From Actinomadura geliboluensis (lineage in GTDB: Bacteria > Actinomycetota > Actinomycetes > Streptosporangiales > Streptosporangiaceae): a stretch of 64,000 nucleotides of DNA. The DNA lies in the NCBI RefSeq assembly GCF_005889745.1, contig NZ_VCKZ01000003.1, forward strand, positions 19,510-83,509, given 5' to 3'. The notes beneath the pieces were generated by a model. That model saw only the letters and a list, made by a program, of their open reading frames with translations. It ran no database searches and was not told where the DNA came from. Both the position numbers and the translations under genes were made by a program. This document shows, piece after piece, positions 16,892-24,224 of the stretch (position 1 is the stretch's first letter; the number at the start of each line of letters is the position of its first letter).

Positions 16892-17713
16892 TCAGCGGAA
16901 GTCGTCGGCGTGGTCGGCGGCCCACTCGGCGAACGTGCGGGCCGGGCGGCCGGTGATGCGCTCGACCTCGGGGGACACCTCGGTCGGGTGGCCGACGGCG
17001 CTCGCGCGCCGGCGGAGCAGGACGTCCACCATGCCCTCGCGCATGTAGGGGCGCGCGAGCATCTCCTCGCGCGCCTCCGCCGGGTCGATCTCCTCGAAGC
17101 GCACCGGACGGCCGATCGCCGCGCCGATGAGCGCGGCCTTCTCCGGCTGCGTGAGCTGCTCGGGCCCGCTCAGCACCGGCCGGGCGCCGATGAGTGCGTC
17201 GGTGAGCAGCGCCTTCGCGGCGACGGCCGCGATGTCACGTTCGTGGATGGGGGCGAAGCGCGCCGCCGCGTACGGTTCGCGGACGGGTTCGCCCGCGCGG
17301 ATCTCCTTCCGCCAGCCGAGCGCGTTGGACGCGAACTCGCCGGGGCGCGGGAACGTCCACTCCAGGCCGGACGCCTCGATCGCCCGCTCGATCTCCAGAT
17401 GGTGCACCGCGAGGTCGTTCGACGGGTCGTCGTCCAGTGCGGCGGAGGACGACAGCATGACGACGCGTCGCACGCCGTGGTCGGCGGCGCGGGGGAGCAG
17501 GTCGTTCAGGCCGTGCCAGAACACGGCGGGGTTGAGGAAGAGCGACGCCACGCCGTCCAGCGGCATGTCGGCGGTGCGGGCGACCTCCGCTTCGGTGGGC
17601 AGGCGGGCGGTCGCGGGATCGCGGGTCAGCGCGCGGACCTTCGCGCCGGCGGTGAGCAGTTCGGCGACGAGATGCCGTCCGACGTTTCCGGTGGCTCCGG
17701 TGACGAGAATCAT
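16892..17713 (-). CDS. NmrA-like NAD(P)-binding Rossmann protein
   Basis: 273 residues from ATG 17713 (MILVTGATGNVGRHLVAEL). The NAD(P)-binding GATGNVG loop is at the N-terminus, followed by VRALTRDP and a VMLSSSAA strand. The later residues fit the atypical short-chain dehydrogenase NmrA/HSCARG group, which act as NADPH-binding redox sensors or quinone/azo reductases. An active-site Tyr-x3-Lys is not evident. It is divergent from a TetR regulator with paired operator-like repeats between them, a layout typical of a TetR-controlled detoxification gene. Confidence 0.87.
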   Translation of the reverse strand: MILVTGATGNVGRHLVAELLTAGAKVRALTRDPATARLPTEAEVARTADMPLDGVASLFLNPAVFWHGLNDLLPRAADHGVRRVVMLSSSAALDDDPSNDLAVHHLEIERAIEASGLEWTFPRPGEFASNALGWRKEIRAGEPVREPYAAARFAPIHERDIAAVAAKALLTDALIGARPVLSGPEQLTQPEKAALIGAAIGRPVRFEEIDPAEAREEMLARPYMREGMVDVLLRRRASAVGHPTEVSPEVERITGRPARTFAEWAADHADDFR

Positions 17714-17725
17714 GCGGCCCAGGTT

Positions 17726-17764
17726 CAACCAGATGGATGAACTTGTCAAACAGCTGGATGGTTG
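17726..17764. promoter_or_regulatory. Candidate TetR operator between NmrA-like and TetR genes
   Basis: A direct repeat, CAGATGGATG (17730-17739) and CAGCTGGATG (17751-17760), is spaced 21 bases (two helical turns). It is bracketed by CAACCA (17726-17731) and TGGTTG (17759-17764), which are exact complements. It lies in the divergent intergenic region, where TetR repressors commonly bind. Confidence 0.45.
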
Positions 17765-17787
17765 ACCGCGTCAGCAGGACGGATACG

Positions 17788-18423
17788 ATGGGCGCCGTGA
17801 CGGACACGACGAAACGGCCGCGCCGCGCCCCCGCGCCCGACGAGCGCACGCTCGACGCCGACCGCTCGCGGCGCCTGCTGCTGGACGCCGCGCTGGACGA
17901 GTTCGCCGCCAAGGGCTACGCCGGCGCCCGCGTCCAGGACATCGCCGACCGCGCCGGGCTGAACAAGCAGCTGATCAACTACTACTTCGGCGGCAAGGCG
18001 GGGCTGTACCGCGAACTGCTCGCGCTCTGGGGCACCCGGAAGGGCGAGATCAACGACCCGTCCCTCCCGATGGAGGAGGTGGCGGTCGGGTACCTGCGGC
18101 ACATCCTGGACGATCCGCGCGGCACGCGGCTGAGCGCCTGGCGCGGCCTGGACGCGGCGGACGGCGCGTCCGACCCCGGGGACGACCCGTGCGGCCTCGC
18201 CGAGGACCTGTCCGACGTCGAGCGGCGCCAGGAGGCGGGCGAGCTGGCCGGCGACCTGGACCCGGCCGCGGTTCGGCTGGTGCTGATGGCGATGACCGCG
18301 GCGCCCGTCACGATGCCGCACGCCGTCCGGCGCGTGTTCGGCCTCGACCCGCGGTCACCGGAGTTCCGGGAGCGCTACGCCGAGCAGCTGCGCCGGATCG
18401 TCCGGCACCTGGCCGGGCCCTGA
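17788..18423 (+). CDS. TetR-family transcriptional regulator
   Basis: 211 residues if started at ATG 17788 (MGAVTDTTKRPRR); GTG 17797 is an alternative. The N-terminal DNA-binding domain is a good TetR match: LLLDAALDEFAAKGYAGARV, QDIADRAGLNKQLINYYFGG, KAGLYRELL. The C-terminal ligand-binding domain is variable. It probably represses the divergent NmrA-like gene. Its stop lies 12 bases before the convergent M50 protease gene's stop. Confidence 0.9.
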   Translation: MGAVTDTTKRPRRAPAPDERTLDADRSRRLLLDAALDEFAAKGYAGARVQDIADRAGLNKQLINYYFGGKAGLYRELLALWGTRKGEINDPSLPMEEVAVGYLRHILDDPRGTRLSAWRGLDAADGASDPGDDPCGLAEDLSDVERRQEAGELAGDLDPAAVRLVLMAMTAAPVTMPHAVRRVFGLDPRSPEFRERYAEQLRRIVRHLAGP

Positions 18424-18435
18424 GCGGGCGCGGGG

Positions 18436-19257
18436 TCAGTTCCGCCAGAACTGGAACAGGTAGTGGCCGAGTTCGATCGGGAAGTTGTCGACCGAGCCGC
18501 TCACCCGGAACGGGAACCCGTCCAGGCCGATCGCGTCGGTGATGTAGAAGATGACGTTGAAGAAGCCCTCGTTGATCGGGCCCAGCCACAGCAGCGCGAT
18601 CAGGATGAGGAAGGCGTAGCCGCCGTACGCGCTCGCCTGCGCCGCGAACCGGCGCGGCAGGTACGGCTCGATGATCCCGAAGCCGTCCAGCCCGGGGATC
18701 GGCAGCAGGTTCAGCACCGCGGCGGTGACCTGGAGGAACGCCAGGAACGCCAGGCCCGACCAGAACAGCGCGTGGTCCTTGTCGGCGAAGTTCTTGAAGA
18801 TCACCGCGAGCATCACGGCGAACAGCGCGTTCGACAGCGGGCCCGCCGCCGAGATCAGGCTGTGCCGCAGCCGGCCGCGGATCGCGTGCCGCTCGATCCA
18901 CACCGCGCCGCCGGGCAGCCCGATGCCGCCCAGCACGATGAACACGACCGGGATGAGGAAGCTCAGCGTGATGTCGGAGTACTTCAGCGGGTTCAGCGTC
19001 AGGTAGCCCTTGGCGGCGACGCTGCGGTCACCCGACCGGTAGGCCATGTAGGCGTGCCCGAACTCGTGCAGGCACAGCGACAGGATCCACGCCGAGATCA
19101 CGAACCCGAACACCGCGATCCGGCCGGGGCGCTCCAGGATCGTCCCGTACCGCCAGGCGATCAGGCCGCACAGCACGGTCGCCGCCACGACCGCGAGGAA
19201 CACCGGGCTCGGCCGGACGGCCGCGCTCCCCCGCGCCTCGTGTGCAGTCCCGTTCAT
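18436..19257 (-). CDS. Site-2 protease family (M50) membrane metalloprotease
   Basis: 273 residues with six or so hydrophobic segments. The zinc-binding motif HEFGH lies in LSLCLHEFGHAYMAYRSGD, and the third ligand is probably the Asp in LLPIPGLDGFGII. This is the short, PDZ-less group of site-2 proteases that cleave within membrane helices; the substrate is unknown. The start is ATG 19257 (MNGTAHEARG). It appears monocistronic, although the TetR gene at 19385-19969 lies upstream on the same strand. Confidence 0.88.
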   Translation of the reverse strand: MNGTAHEARGSAAVRPSPVFLAVVAATVLCGLIAWRYGTILERPGRIAVFGFVISAWILSLCLHEFGHAYMAYRSGDRSVAAKGYLTLNPLKYSDITLSFLIPVVFIVLGGIGLPGGAVWIERHAIRGRLRHSLISAAGPLSNALFAVMLAVIFKNFADKDHALFWSGLAFLAFLQVTAAVLNLLPIPGLDGFGIIEPYLPRRFAAQASAYGGYAFLILIALLWLGPINEGFFNVIFYITDAIGLDGFPFRVSGSVDNFPIELGHYLFQFWRN

Positions 19258-19384
19258 TCCCGGCCCCTCTCACCGCGCCGCCGTTCCCCCGGCGCACCGT
19301 CCCGCCTGATCGTCACTCGGAAGCTACCTGCTCAACGGAGTTCCCGCGCACCGGAGTTCCGGGCGCCGGGACCGCGGCGCCCGG

Positions 19385-19969
19385 TCACGGCGCCGCGATC
19401 ACCGGGACGACGTAGGTGCGCAGGAAGCGGCGCAGCCCGTCGGCGTCCCGGTCCCGGTCCATCACGATCAGCGAGGTGATGATCCGGAAGAGGAACTCGA
19501 CCGTCCCCTCCACCTCGATGTCGGCCCGCAGCATCCGCTGCCGCTGCGCCTGCTCGAAGTACGGGCGGACGTAGTCGCAGCACAGCGCGAGGACGTGCTC
19601 GGCCGCGCCCGCGACCGCCGCCTGCATGTGCCCCGCCGCCTCCGGCACGAGGAAGTGCGCGATGGTCGGCTCGCCGCGCACGTACTCGACCGCGTCCATG
19701 GTGCCCTCGACGATCGCCTCCGGCACCGACCGCTCGCGGCGCAGCCGCTCGGCGAGCCGGTCCAGGAAGCGGTGCAGGTCGCGCACCACCACGGCGAGGA
19801 TCAACTCGTCCCGCCCGCCGGTGATGCTCCGGTACACGGTGGCGCGCGACAGCCGCGCGGCGGCGGCGATGTCCTCGACGGTCGTCTTCGCGACGCCGAA
19901 GCGGCCGAAGCACTCCTCGGCCGCGTCGATGATCCGCTCGCGCGTCGTGTCGGTGGTGACCGGGGGCAT
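19385..19969 (-). CDS. TetR-family transcriptional regulator
   Basis: 194 residues from ATG 19969. The DNA-binding domain is clear: RERIIDAAEECFGRFGVAKT, TVEDIAAAARLSRATVYRSI, GGRDELILAVV. The C-terminal half looks like the large all-helical ligand-binding domain seen in regulators of fatty-acid or lipid genes, but ligand and targets are not evident. No divergent partner is present: the upstream gene (DUF3224) is on the same strand, 30 bases away, so the two may share a transcript. Confidence 0.9.
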   Translation of the reverse strand: MPPVTTDTTRERIIDAAEECFGRFGVAKTTVEDIAAAARLSRATVYRSITGGRDELILAVVVRDLHRFLDRLAERLRRERSVPEAIVEGTMDAVEYVRGEPTIAHFLVPEAAGHMQAAVAGAAEHVLALCCDYVRPYFEQAQRQRMLRADIEVEGTVEFLFRIITSLIVMDRDRDADGLRRFLRTYVVPVIAAP

Positions 19970-19999
19970 GGCAGCACATTACCGGCCGCGCGCGGCCCG

Positions 20000-20407
20000 T
20001 CAGTCCAGGGTGTACTCCAGGGTCCAGCTGTGCCCGCCGTCCGCGGTGACGGTGATCTGGCCGAGGCCGCGGATGCCCGTGAGCTCCCCGGTGCCGGACG
20101 TGGGGACGATCAGCCAGCGCAGCCACTGGGTGTCGGACGTCCCGTCCTCGCTGCCCGCGCTGTGCTGGAGCACGAACGTCCCCTCGCGGCCGTGCAGGAT
20201 GCCCTGGACGCGCTCGATCCCGACGTAGGCGGCGGGGCCGGCGGGCGTCTCCACGGTGATCAGCTCGGTGGTGCTCGTCCCGACCAGGTCGCCGTGGAAG
20301 TGCTTGCCCACATGGACGCGGGTCAGCTTGCCGCCGTCCAGTTCCTCGTAGGGCTTCTCGGCTTCCCAAGCCTCGATGTCGAAGGTGCCGCTCGCTTGGA
20401 AGGTCAT
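20000..20407 (-). CDS. DUF3224 domain protein
   Basis: 135 residues from ATG 20407 (MTFQASGTFDIEAWEAEKP). This is a compact beta-barrel of the DUF3224/AbrB-like fold seen in many actinobacteria: RVHVGKHFHGDLVGTSTTEL, YVGIERVQGILHGREGTFVL, and GTGELTGIRGLGQITV. Function is unknown; relatives are cytoplasmic and occur near TetR genes. A row of 17-base repeats begins 30 bases upstream of the start and could be regulatory. Confidence 0.88.
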   Translation of the reverse strand: MTFQASGTFDIEAWEAEKPYEELDGGKLTRVHVGKHFHGDLVGTSTTELITVETPAGPAAYVGIERVQGILHGREGTFVLQHSAGSEDGTSDTQWLRWLIVPTSGTGELTGIRGLGQITVTADGGHSWTLEYTLD

Positions 20408-20437
20408 CCCGCCATGATGCACGTCACATCCGACAGT

Positions 20438-20505
20438 GCGGAATGGGCGACGGGGCGGAATGGGCGAAGGAGCGGAATGGGCGACGGGGCGGAATCGGCG
20501 GCGGG
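20438..20505. repeat. Four tandem 17-base repeats
   Basis: The unit GCGGAATGGGCGACGGG starts at 20438, 20455, 20472 and 20489. The third base of variation grows from copy to copy (GACGGG, GAAGGA, GACGGG, then GGCGGG with AATCGG). The array fills the gap between nucS and the DUF3224 gene. The 17-base period is not a multiple of three, so the repeat is not a coding one. Confidence 0.85.
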
Positions 20506-20526
20506 GCGGTGGCCGGGCGGATCGGG

Positions 20527-21207
20527 CTAGAAGAGGGTGCCCTCGTGTTCGATGCCGCGCAGCGCGTCGTAGTCGAGCGTGACGCAGTCGATGCCGCGGT
20601 CGGTGGCGAGGACGCGGGCCTGCGGCTTGATCTCCTGCGCCGCGAACACGCCGCGGACGGGCGCGAGGTGCGGGTCCCGGTTGAGCAGCTCCAGGTAGCG
20701 GGTGAGCTGCTCGACGCCGTCGATCTCGCCGCGCCGCTTGATCTCGATCGCGACGGTGGCGCTGTCGGCGTCCCGGCACAGGATGTCGACGGGGCCGATC
20801 GCGGTGGGGAACTCGCGGCGGATCAGCGTGTAGCCCTCGCCGAGCGTGGTGATGTGCTCGGCGAGCAGTTCCTGGAGGTGCGCCTCGACGCCGTCCTTCT
20901 GCAGGCCCGGGTCGATGCCCAGCTCGTGGCTGGTGTCGTGCAGGACCTCCTCGATGGTGAGGATCAGCCGCTCGCCCGACTTGCCGTGCGTGACCGTCCA
21001 GCGCGCGGTGGCGCCGTTCTCGGTGTAGCTCTCCTCGCGCAGCGAACAGGGCGGGTTCATCCAGTTGAGGGGCTTGTAGGCGCGGTCGTCGGCGTGGATG
21101 CTCACGCTCCCGTCCGCCTTGATCAAGATCAGGCGGGGGGCCATCGGCAGATGGGCGGTGAGCTTGCCGGCGTAGTCGACGCTGCAGCGGGCGATAACGA
21201 GACGCAC
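20527..21207 (-). CDS. nucS: Mismatch-specific endonuclease NucS (EndoMS)
   Basis: 226 residues, the standard size. Actinobacteria lack MutS/MutL and use NucS to make double-strand cuts at G-T, G-G and T-T mismatches. The N-terminal DNA-binding/dimerisation domain ([20 protein letters not shown]) is followed by the RecB-like nuclease core with its catalytic Asp and Glu-x-Lys: PVDILCRDA and [20 protein letters not shown]. The C-terminus ends GIEHEGTLF; many NucS proteins end in a short clamp-binding peptide of similar character. The start ATG is at 21207. It is next to the SCO5389-like gene in the usual arrangement except that a TnpB element now sits between them. Confidence 0.95.
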   Translation of the reverse strand: MRLVIARCSVDYAGKLTAHLPMAPRLILIKADGSVSIHADDRAYKPLNWMNPPCSLREESYTENGATARWTVTHGKSGERLILTIEEVLHDTSHELGIDPGLQKDGVEAHLQELLAEHITTLGEGYTLIRREFPTAIGPVDILCRDADSATVAIEIKRRGEIDGVEQLTRYLELLNRDPHLAPVRGVFAAQEIKPQARVLATDRGIDCVTLDYDALRGIEHEGTLF

Positions 21208-21351
21208 GCTGCCTCACCTTAGTGCGGCGCCCCGCCTGCTTCAGGCCAGACCGGCGTACCGGCGGCAGTCGTCGTGGTCACTCGGCGTCGGACGTCCTGG
21301 CCAGCCCTTCGAGAACGGCCTCGACCGCGCCGGGCGGAACCCCGTCCAGGG

Positions 21352-22233
21352 TTAGCGTGGAGCGGCCGCCGACACGAATACCGGTCGACAGGCCTGGTGG
21401 TAGATGTTGTCTTGGATGTTGCGGGCGGCGTTGATGTCGGCGTTGGCCCGGTGCCCGCAGGCCACGCACCGGAACACCGCTTGGCTCTCGCGGTTTTCCG
21501 GGGCGCGGTGCCCGCAGGCGTGGCAGGTCTGCGAGGTGTGGCGTGGATCGACCTTGATGAGGCGGCCGGGGGCTTTGTGCTCCAGCCGCTGGACGAGCCG
21601 CCCCCACCCGGCGGCAAGGATCGCCCGGTTGAGACCGGCCTTGGCGCGCACGCCCGTGCCGGGTGCGTCGATGGTGCCCTTGGCGGACCGGGTCATGCCC
21701 CGCACGTTCAAGTCCTCGACCGCGATCAGATCGAAGCCGATGGCCAGGCGGGTGGTGGTCTTCTCCACCCAGTCGCGGCGCCGGTCGGCCTCCCGCGCTC
21801 TGATCCGCGCGATGAGGGCTCTGATGTGCGCACGTCGGTTCGAACCCCGTTTCGCGCGCGCGAGCTTGCGCTGGAGCCGACGCAACCGCCCTGCCTCCCA
21901 GGCGGTGAGGGAAGGACCGTGCAGGAGTTTGCCGGTGGACAGCGCGGCCGACACGGTCACGCCACGGTCCACCCCCACCGCCTGCCCATTGCCCGGCGCT
22001 GGGATCGGGGCGGGGATGTGCGCGAACGCCACATGCCAGCGTCCGGCACGGTCACGGGTCACCCGGAACGACTTGACCCCGCTGGGGACGGGCCGGGACC
22101 AGCGGAACCGCACCCACCCCACCTTCGGGATCCGCACCTCACCGGTCTTGCGCGACAGGCGCCGCACGTCCCAGTGTCGGCCGCGTTCCCCGACGATCCG
22201 GAACGGGGCATCCGTTCCAGAAACCGCGATCAT
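21352..22233 (-). CDS. TnpB-family RNA-guided endonuclease, 5'-truncated
   Basis: 293 residues, about 100 short of the usual IS200/IS605 or IS607 TnpB. All three RuvC acidic residues remain: GVDRGVTVS (Asp), IAVEDLNVRGM (Glu) and NADINAARNI (Asp). The zinc ribbon (CHACGH and CVACGH) also remains. The missing part is the N-terminal WED/REC region; a stop codon (TAG) lies in frame six codons before the first ATG and no related sequence is found upstream in another frame. No tnpA is present. The protein is probably inactive or crippled unless translated with a new N-terminus. It interrupts the nucS/SCO5389-like neighbourhood. Confidence 0.85.
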   Translation of the reverse strand: MIAVSGTDAPFRIVGERGRHWDVRRLSRKTGEVRIPKVGWVRFRWSRPVPSGVKSFRVTRDRAGRWHVAFAHIPAPIPAPGNGQAVGVDRGVTVSAALSTGKLLHGPSLTAWEAGRLRRLQRKLARAKRGSNRRAHIRALIARIRAREADRRRDWVEKTTTRLAIGFDLIAVEDLNVRGMTRSAKGTIDAPGTGVRAKAGLNRAILAAGWGRLVQRLEHKAPGRLIKVDPRHTSQTCHACGHRAPENRESQAVFRCVACGHRANADINAARNIQDNIYHQACRPVFVSAAAPR

Positions 22234-22366
22234 GCCGGACCGGCGCGCCTAAGGCCCTCGAATCGGCACAGATAAGGCGTGCTGCCGATGTCCGGGCGGG
22301 GTCCTTAGGACGAGTCTCTTGGATGTCGGGTCGTGCCGAGCGGCCCGGGACATAGGGGGAGGGGCC

Positions 22367-22570
22367 GTGTTCCACCACGACATCATGCGGTCGGTCATGA
22401 CCGAGCGGAGCCGCGAGCTGCGGACCCGCGCCGCGGCCGAGCGTGACGCGCGGCTCGCGCGCCGGGCCCGCGAGTTCTGGGCTGAGCGCGCCGAGCGGTT
22501 CGGCACCCGGCGCGAGGTGCGGCGCGACGTCCGGGGTGCGCGCCGCCAGGGCGCGGCACCGGCACGGTGA
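22367..22570 (+). CDS. Small arginine-rich protein of unknown function
   Basis: 67 residues from GTG 22367 behind GGGGGAGG (VFHHDIMRSVMTERSRELR). The whole protein looks like one long, strongly basic amphipathic helix rich in Arg and Ala. Small proteins with the same opening (M/V-F-H-x-D followed by ERxRELxxxAAxERLARxAR) are common in actinobacteria but have no assigned role. It is transcribed toward the SCO5389-like gene, 142 bases further on; a GC palindrome (GCCCCGGCCGGGGC) at 22576-22589 may end its transcript. Confidence 0.6.
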   Translation: MFHHDIMRSVMTERSRELRTRAAAERDARLARRAREFWAERAERFGTRREVRRDVRGARRQGAAPAR

Positions 22571-22712
22571 CGCCGGCCCCGGCCGGGGCGGGGAACGGCC
22601 GGGGCGGCGCCTAGCGGAATGAAAATCTTTGTCAAGCCTGGAATTCTCCGGGGGCCGTGATTAGCGTCGGCGGGTGGGTGTTCATCCACCACCGGCGAAA
22701 GGAACCCCCGCA

Positions 22713-23099
22713 ATGTCTCTCGACGTGACTCCGGAACTGCTCGAGACGGCGCAGCAGGGCGAGGTCGGCGACGCCGCCTTCGTCGAGTGCATCAAGACGT
22801 CCCTGCCCTACGCGTGGGACATGATCAGCGGCCTGGTGGCGCGGCTCCAGGTGGACGGCGGCGACTACGCCGACAACCTCACCCCGCCCCCGGACGAGCA
22901 GGCCCGCGGCCAGCTGCTCCGCGTCCTCGCGAGCGACGCGATGCGCGGCGCGATGGAGCGCCACTTCGGCGTGAAGCTGGCCTTCCAGAACTGCCACCGG
23001 GTCGCCGTCTTCCCGACCGGCGACTCCAGCGCCTACCGGACGTTCGTGACGGCCCGCGAACAGATCCTCAACCAGTCTCCCGAACTCCGCGACTGCTGA
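22713..23099 (+). CDS. SCO5389-family protein
   Basis: 128 residues from ATG 22713, with GAAAGGAAC eight bases upstream (MSLDVTPELLETAQQGEV). The protein is highly conserved in actinobacteria: SLPYAWDMISGLVARLQ, DNLTPPPDEQARGQLLRVLA, FGVKLAFQNCHRVAVF, and the invariant-looking tail LNQSPELRDC. In Streptomyces coelicolor the homologue is next to nucS (SCO5388), as I recall, and the same association holds here at 1.5 kb distance. Function is unknown; a role with NucS is only guilt by association. A bidirectional hairpin terminator follows. Confidence 0.9.
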   Translation: MSLDVTPELLETAQQGEVGDAAFVECIKTSLPYAWDMISGLVARLQVDGGDYADNLTPPPDEQARGQLLRVLASDAMRGAMERHFGVKLAFQNCHRVAVFPTGDSSAYRTFVTAREQILNQSPELRDC

Positions 23100-23118
23100 C
23101 CCGCCCGCTCCTGCCGAG

Positions 23119-23155
23119 ACGTGCGGCGCGCCGATCCCCTCGGTGCGCCGCACGT
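23119..23155. terminator. Bidirectional hairpin between SCO5389-like and LLM oxidoreductase genes
   Basis: A 16-bp stem with one G-U pair (ACGTGCGGCGCGCCGA and complement) around TCCCC, in the middle of the convergent gap. Confidence 0.8.
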
Positions 23156-23184
23156 TCTCGTTGTGCGGGCCTCAGAATGCGGCC

Positions 23185-24168
23185 TCAGAGTGCGGCGCGG
23201 ACCTTGGGGAGGACGTCGGCGCCGAGGCGGGCGATGTTCTCCAAGGTGCCGGCACGGGAACCGGTCGCCTCAACCAGCAGGATCAGATGCCTGATCCCCG
23301 TCTTCTCGACCGTGGTCACCAGCGACTCGACGCAGTCGTCCGGCGAGCCGACGGGATGGATGCCGCACATGCGGCGCACGTAGCCGGCGGGGTCGGGGGT
23401 GGGGCGCGGACGGTCGTCCACGGCGACGTATCCGGCCAGGCCGGGGCCGAGCCAGCGGGGCATCTCCGCCATCAGCGTGCCGACGGCCTCGTCGCGGGTG
23501 TCGGCCACCTGCGCGACGTGGGTGGAAATGTGCGGGAGGGCGGGGTCGCCGTGCCGGGCGACGGCGGCGGCCTTCTCGTCCGCGTCCACGTGCATGCCGA
23601 GGAGCATCGGCAGGCCGCGCTCGGCGGCGAGCGCCTCGGTCTCGGGGGACGTGCAGGCGATCGTCACCGGGGGCGGGGCAAGCGCGCGCGGGACGACCGG
23701 TACCTCACGGAAGCGGAAGTGTTCCCCCTCCCAGGAGACACGGTCAGATCGCAGCCAGGTAAGGAGGAGGTCCAGGGACTCGGCGAAGCCTTGCTCGTAG
23801 CGGGGGAGCCCGGTGCCGAACACCTCCAGGTCCCGCCACGGGCCGCCGCGCCCGACGCCGAGGCGGAACCGGCCGCCCGACAGCAGCGCCAGCATCGCCG
23901 CCTCCTCCGCCAGCGCGACCGGATGCCGGGTGGAGAGCACGCTCACCGCCGTCCCGACGTGGATCCGCTCGGTGACGCCCAGCAGATGTCCCGCCAGGAG
24001 TGTCGCGGACGGGACGACTCCGTACGACATGAAGTGGTGCTCGGCCAGCCACACGTCGTCGAAACCGGCGCGTTCGGCGGCGACGGCGGCTTCTACGGTG
24101 CGGGAGAGCGCGGCGTGGTCGTCCTGTCCGGGGGCACGGGTCGCGAGGAGGAAGATTCCTAGGCGCAC
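23185..24168 (-). CDS. LLM-class flavin-dependent oxidoreductase
   Basis: 327 residues from GTG 24168 (VRLGIFLLATRAPGQDDH). It is a luciferase-like monooxygenase/F420-dependent oxidoreductase TIM barrel. Typical elements are GFDDVWLAEHHFMSYGVVPS near the N-terminus, IHVGTAVSVLSTRHPVALAE, LSGGRFRLGVGRGGPW, and SPDDCVESLVTTVEKTGI near the C-terminus. Whether it uses FMN or F420 and which substrate it acts on cannot be told. It is divergent from the hydroxyacyl-CoA dehydrogenase with 56 bases between starts. Confidence 0.9.
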   Translation of the reverse strand: MRLGIFLLATRAPGQDDHAALSRTVEAAVAAERAGFDDVWLAEHHFMSYGVVPSATLLAGHLLGVTERIHVGTAVSVLSTRHPVALAEEAAMLALLSGGRFRLGVGRGGPWRDLEVFGTGLPRYEQGFAESLDLLLTWLRSDRVSWEGEHFRFREVPVVPRALAPPPVTIACTSPETEALAAERGLPMLLGMHVDADEKAAAVARHGDPALPHISTHVAQVADTRDEAVGTLMAEMPRWLGPGLAGYVAVDDRPRPTPDPAGYVRRMCGIHPVGSPDDCVESLVTTVEKTGIRHLILLVEATGSRAGTLENIARLGADVLPKVRAAL

Positions 24169-24224
24169 GTCCCCTGTCGTACCCGGGAGCGCGCCTCCCC
24201 GCGCCCTCTGCAAGACTGCGAATC

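Noticed and set aside
20438..20505. CRISPR array
   Set aside because: The repeats are directly adjoining with no spacers and there are no cas genes in the window.
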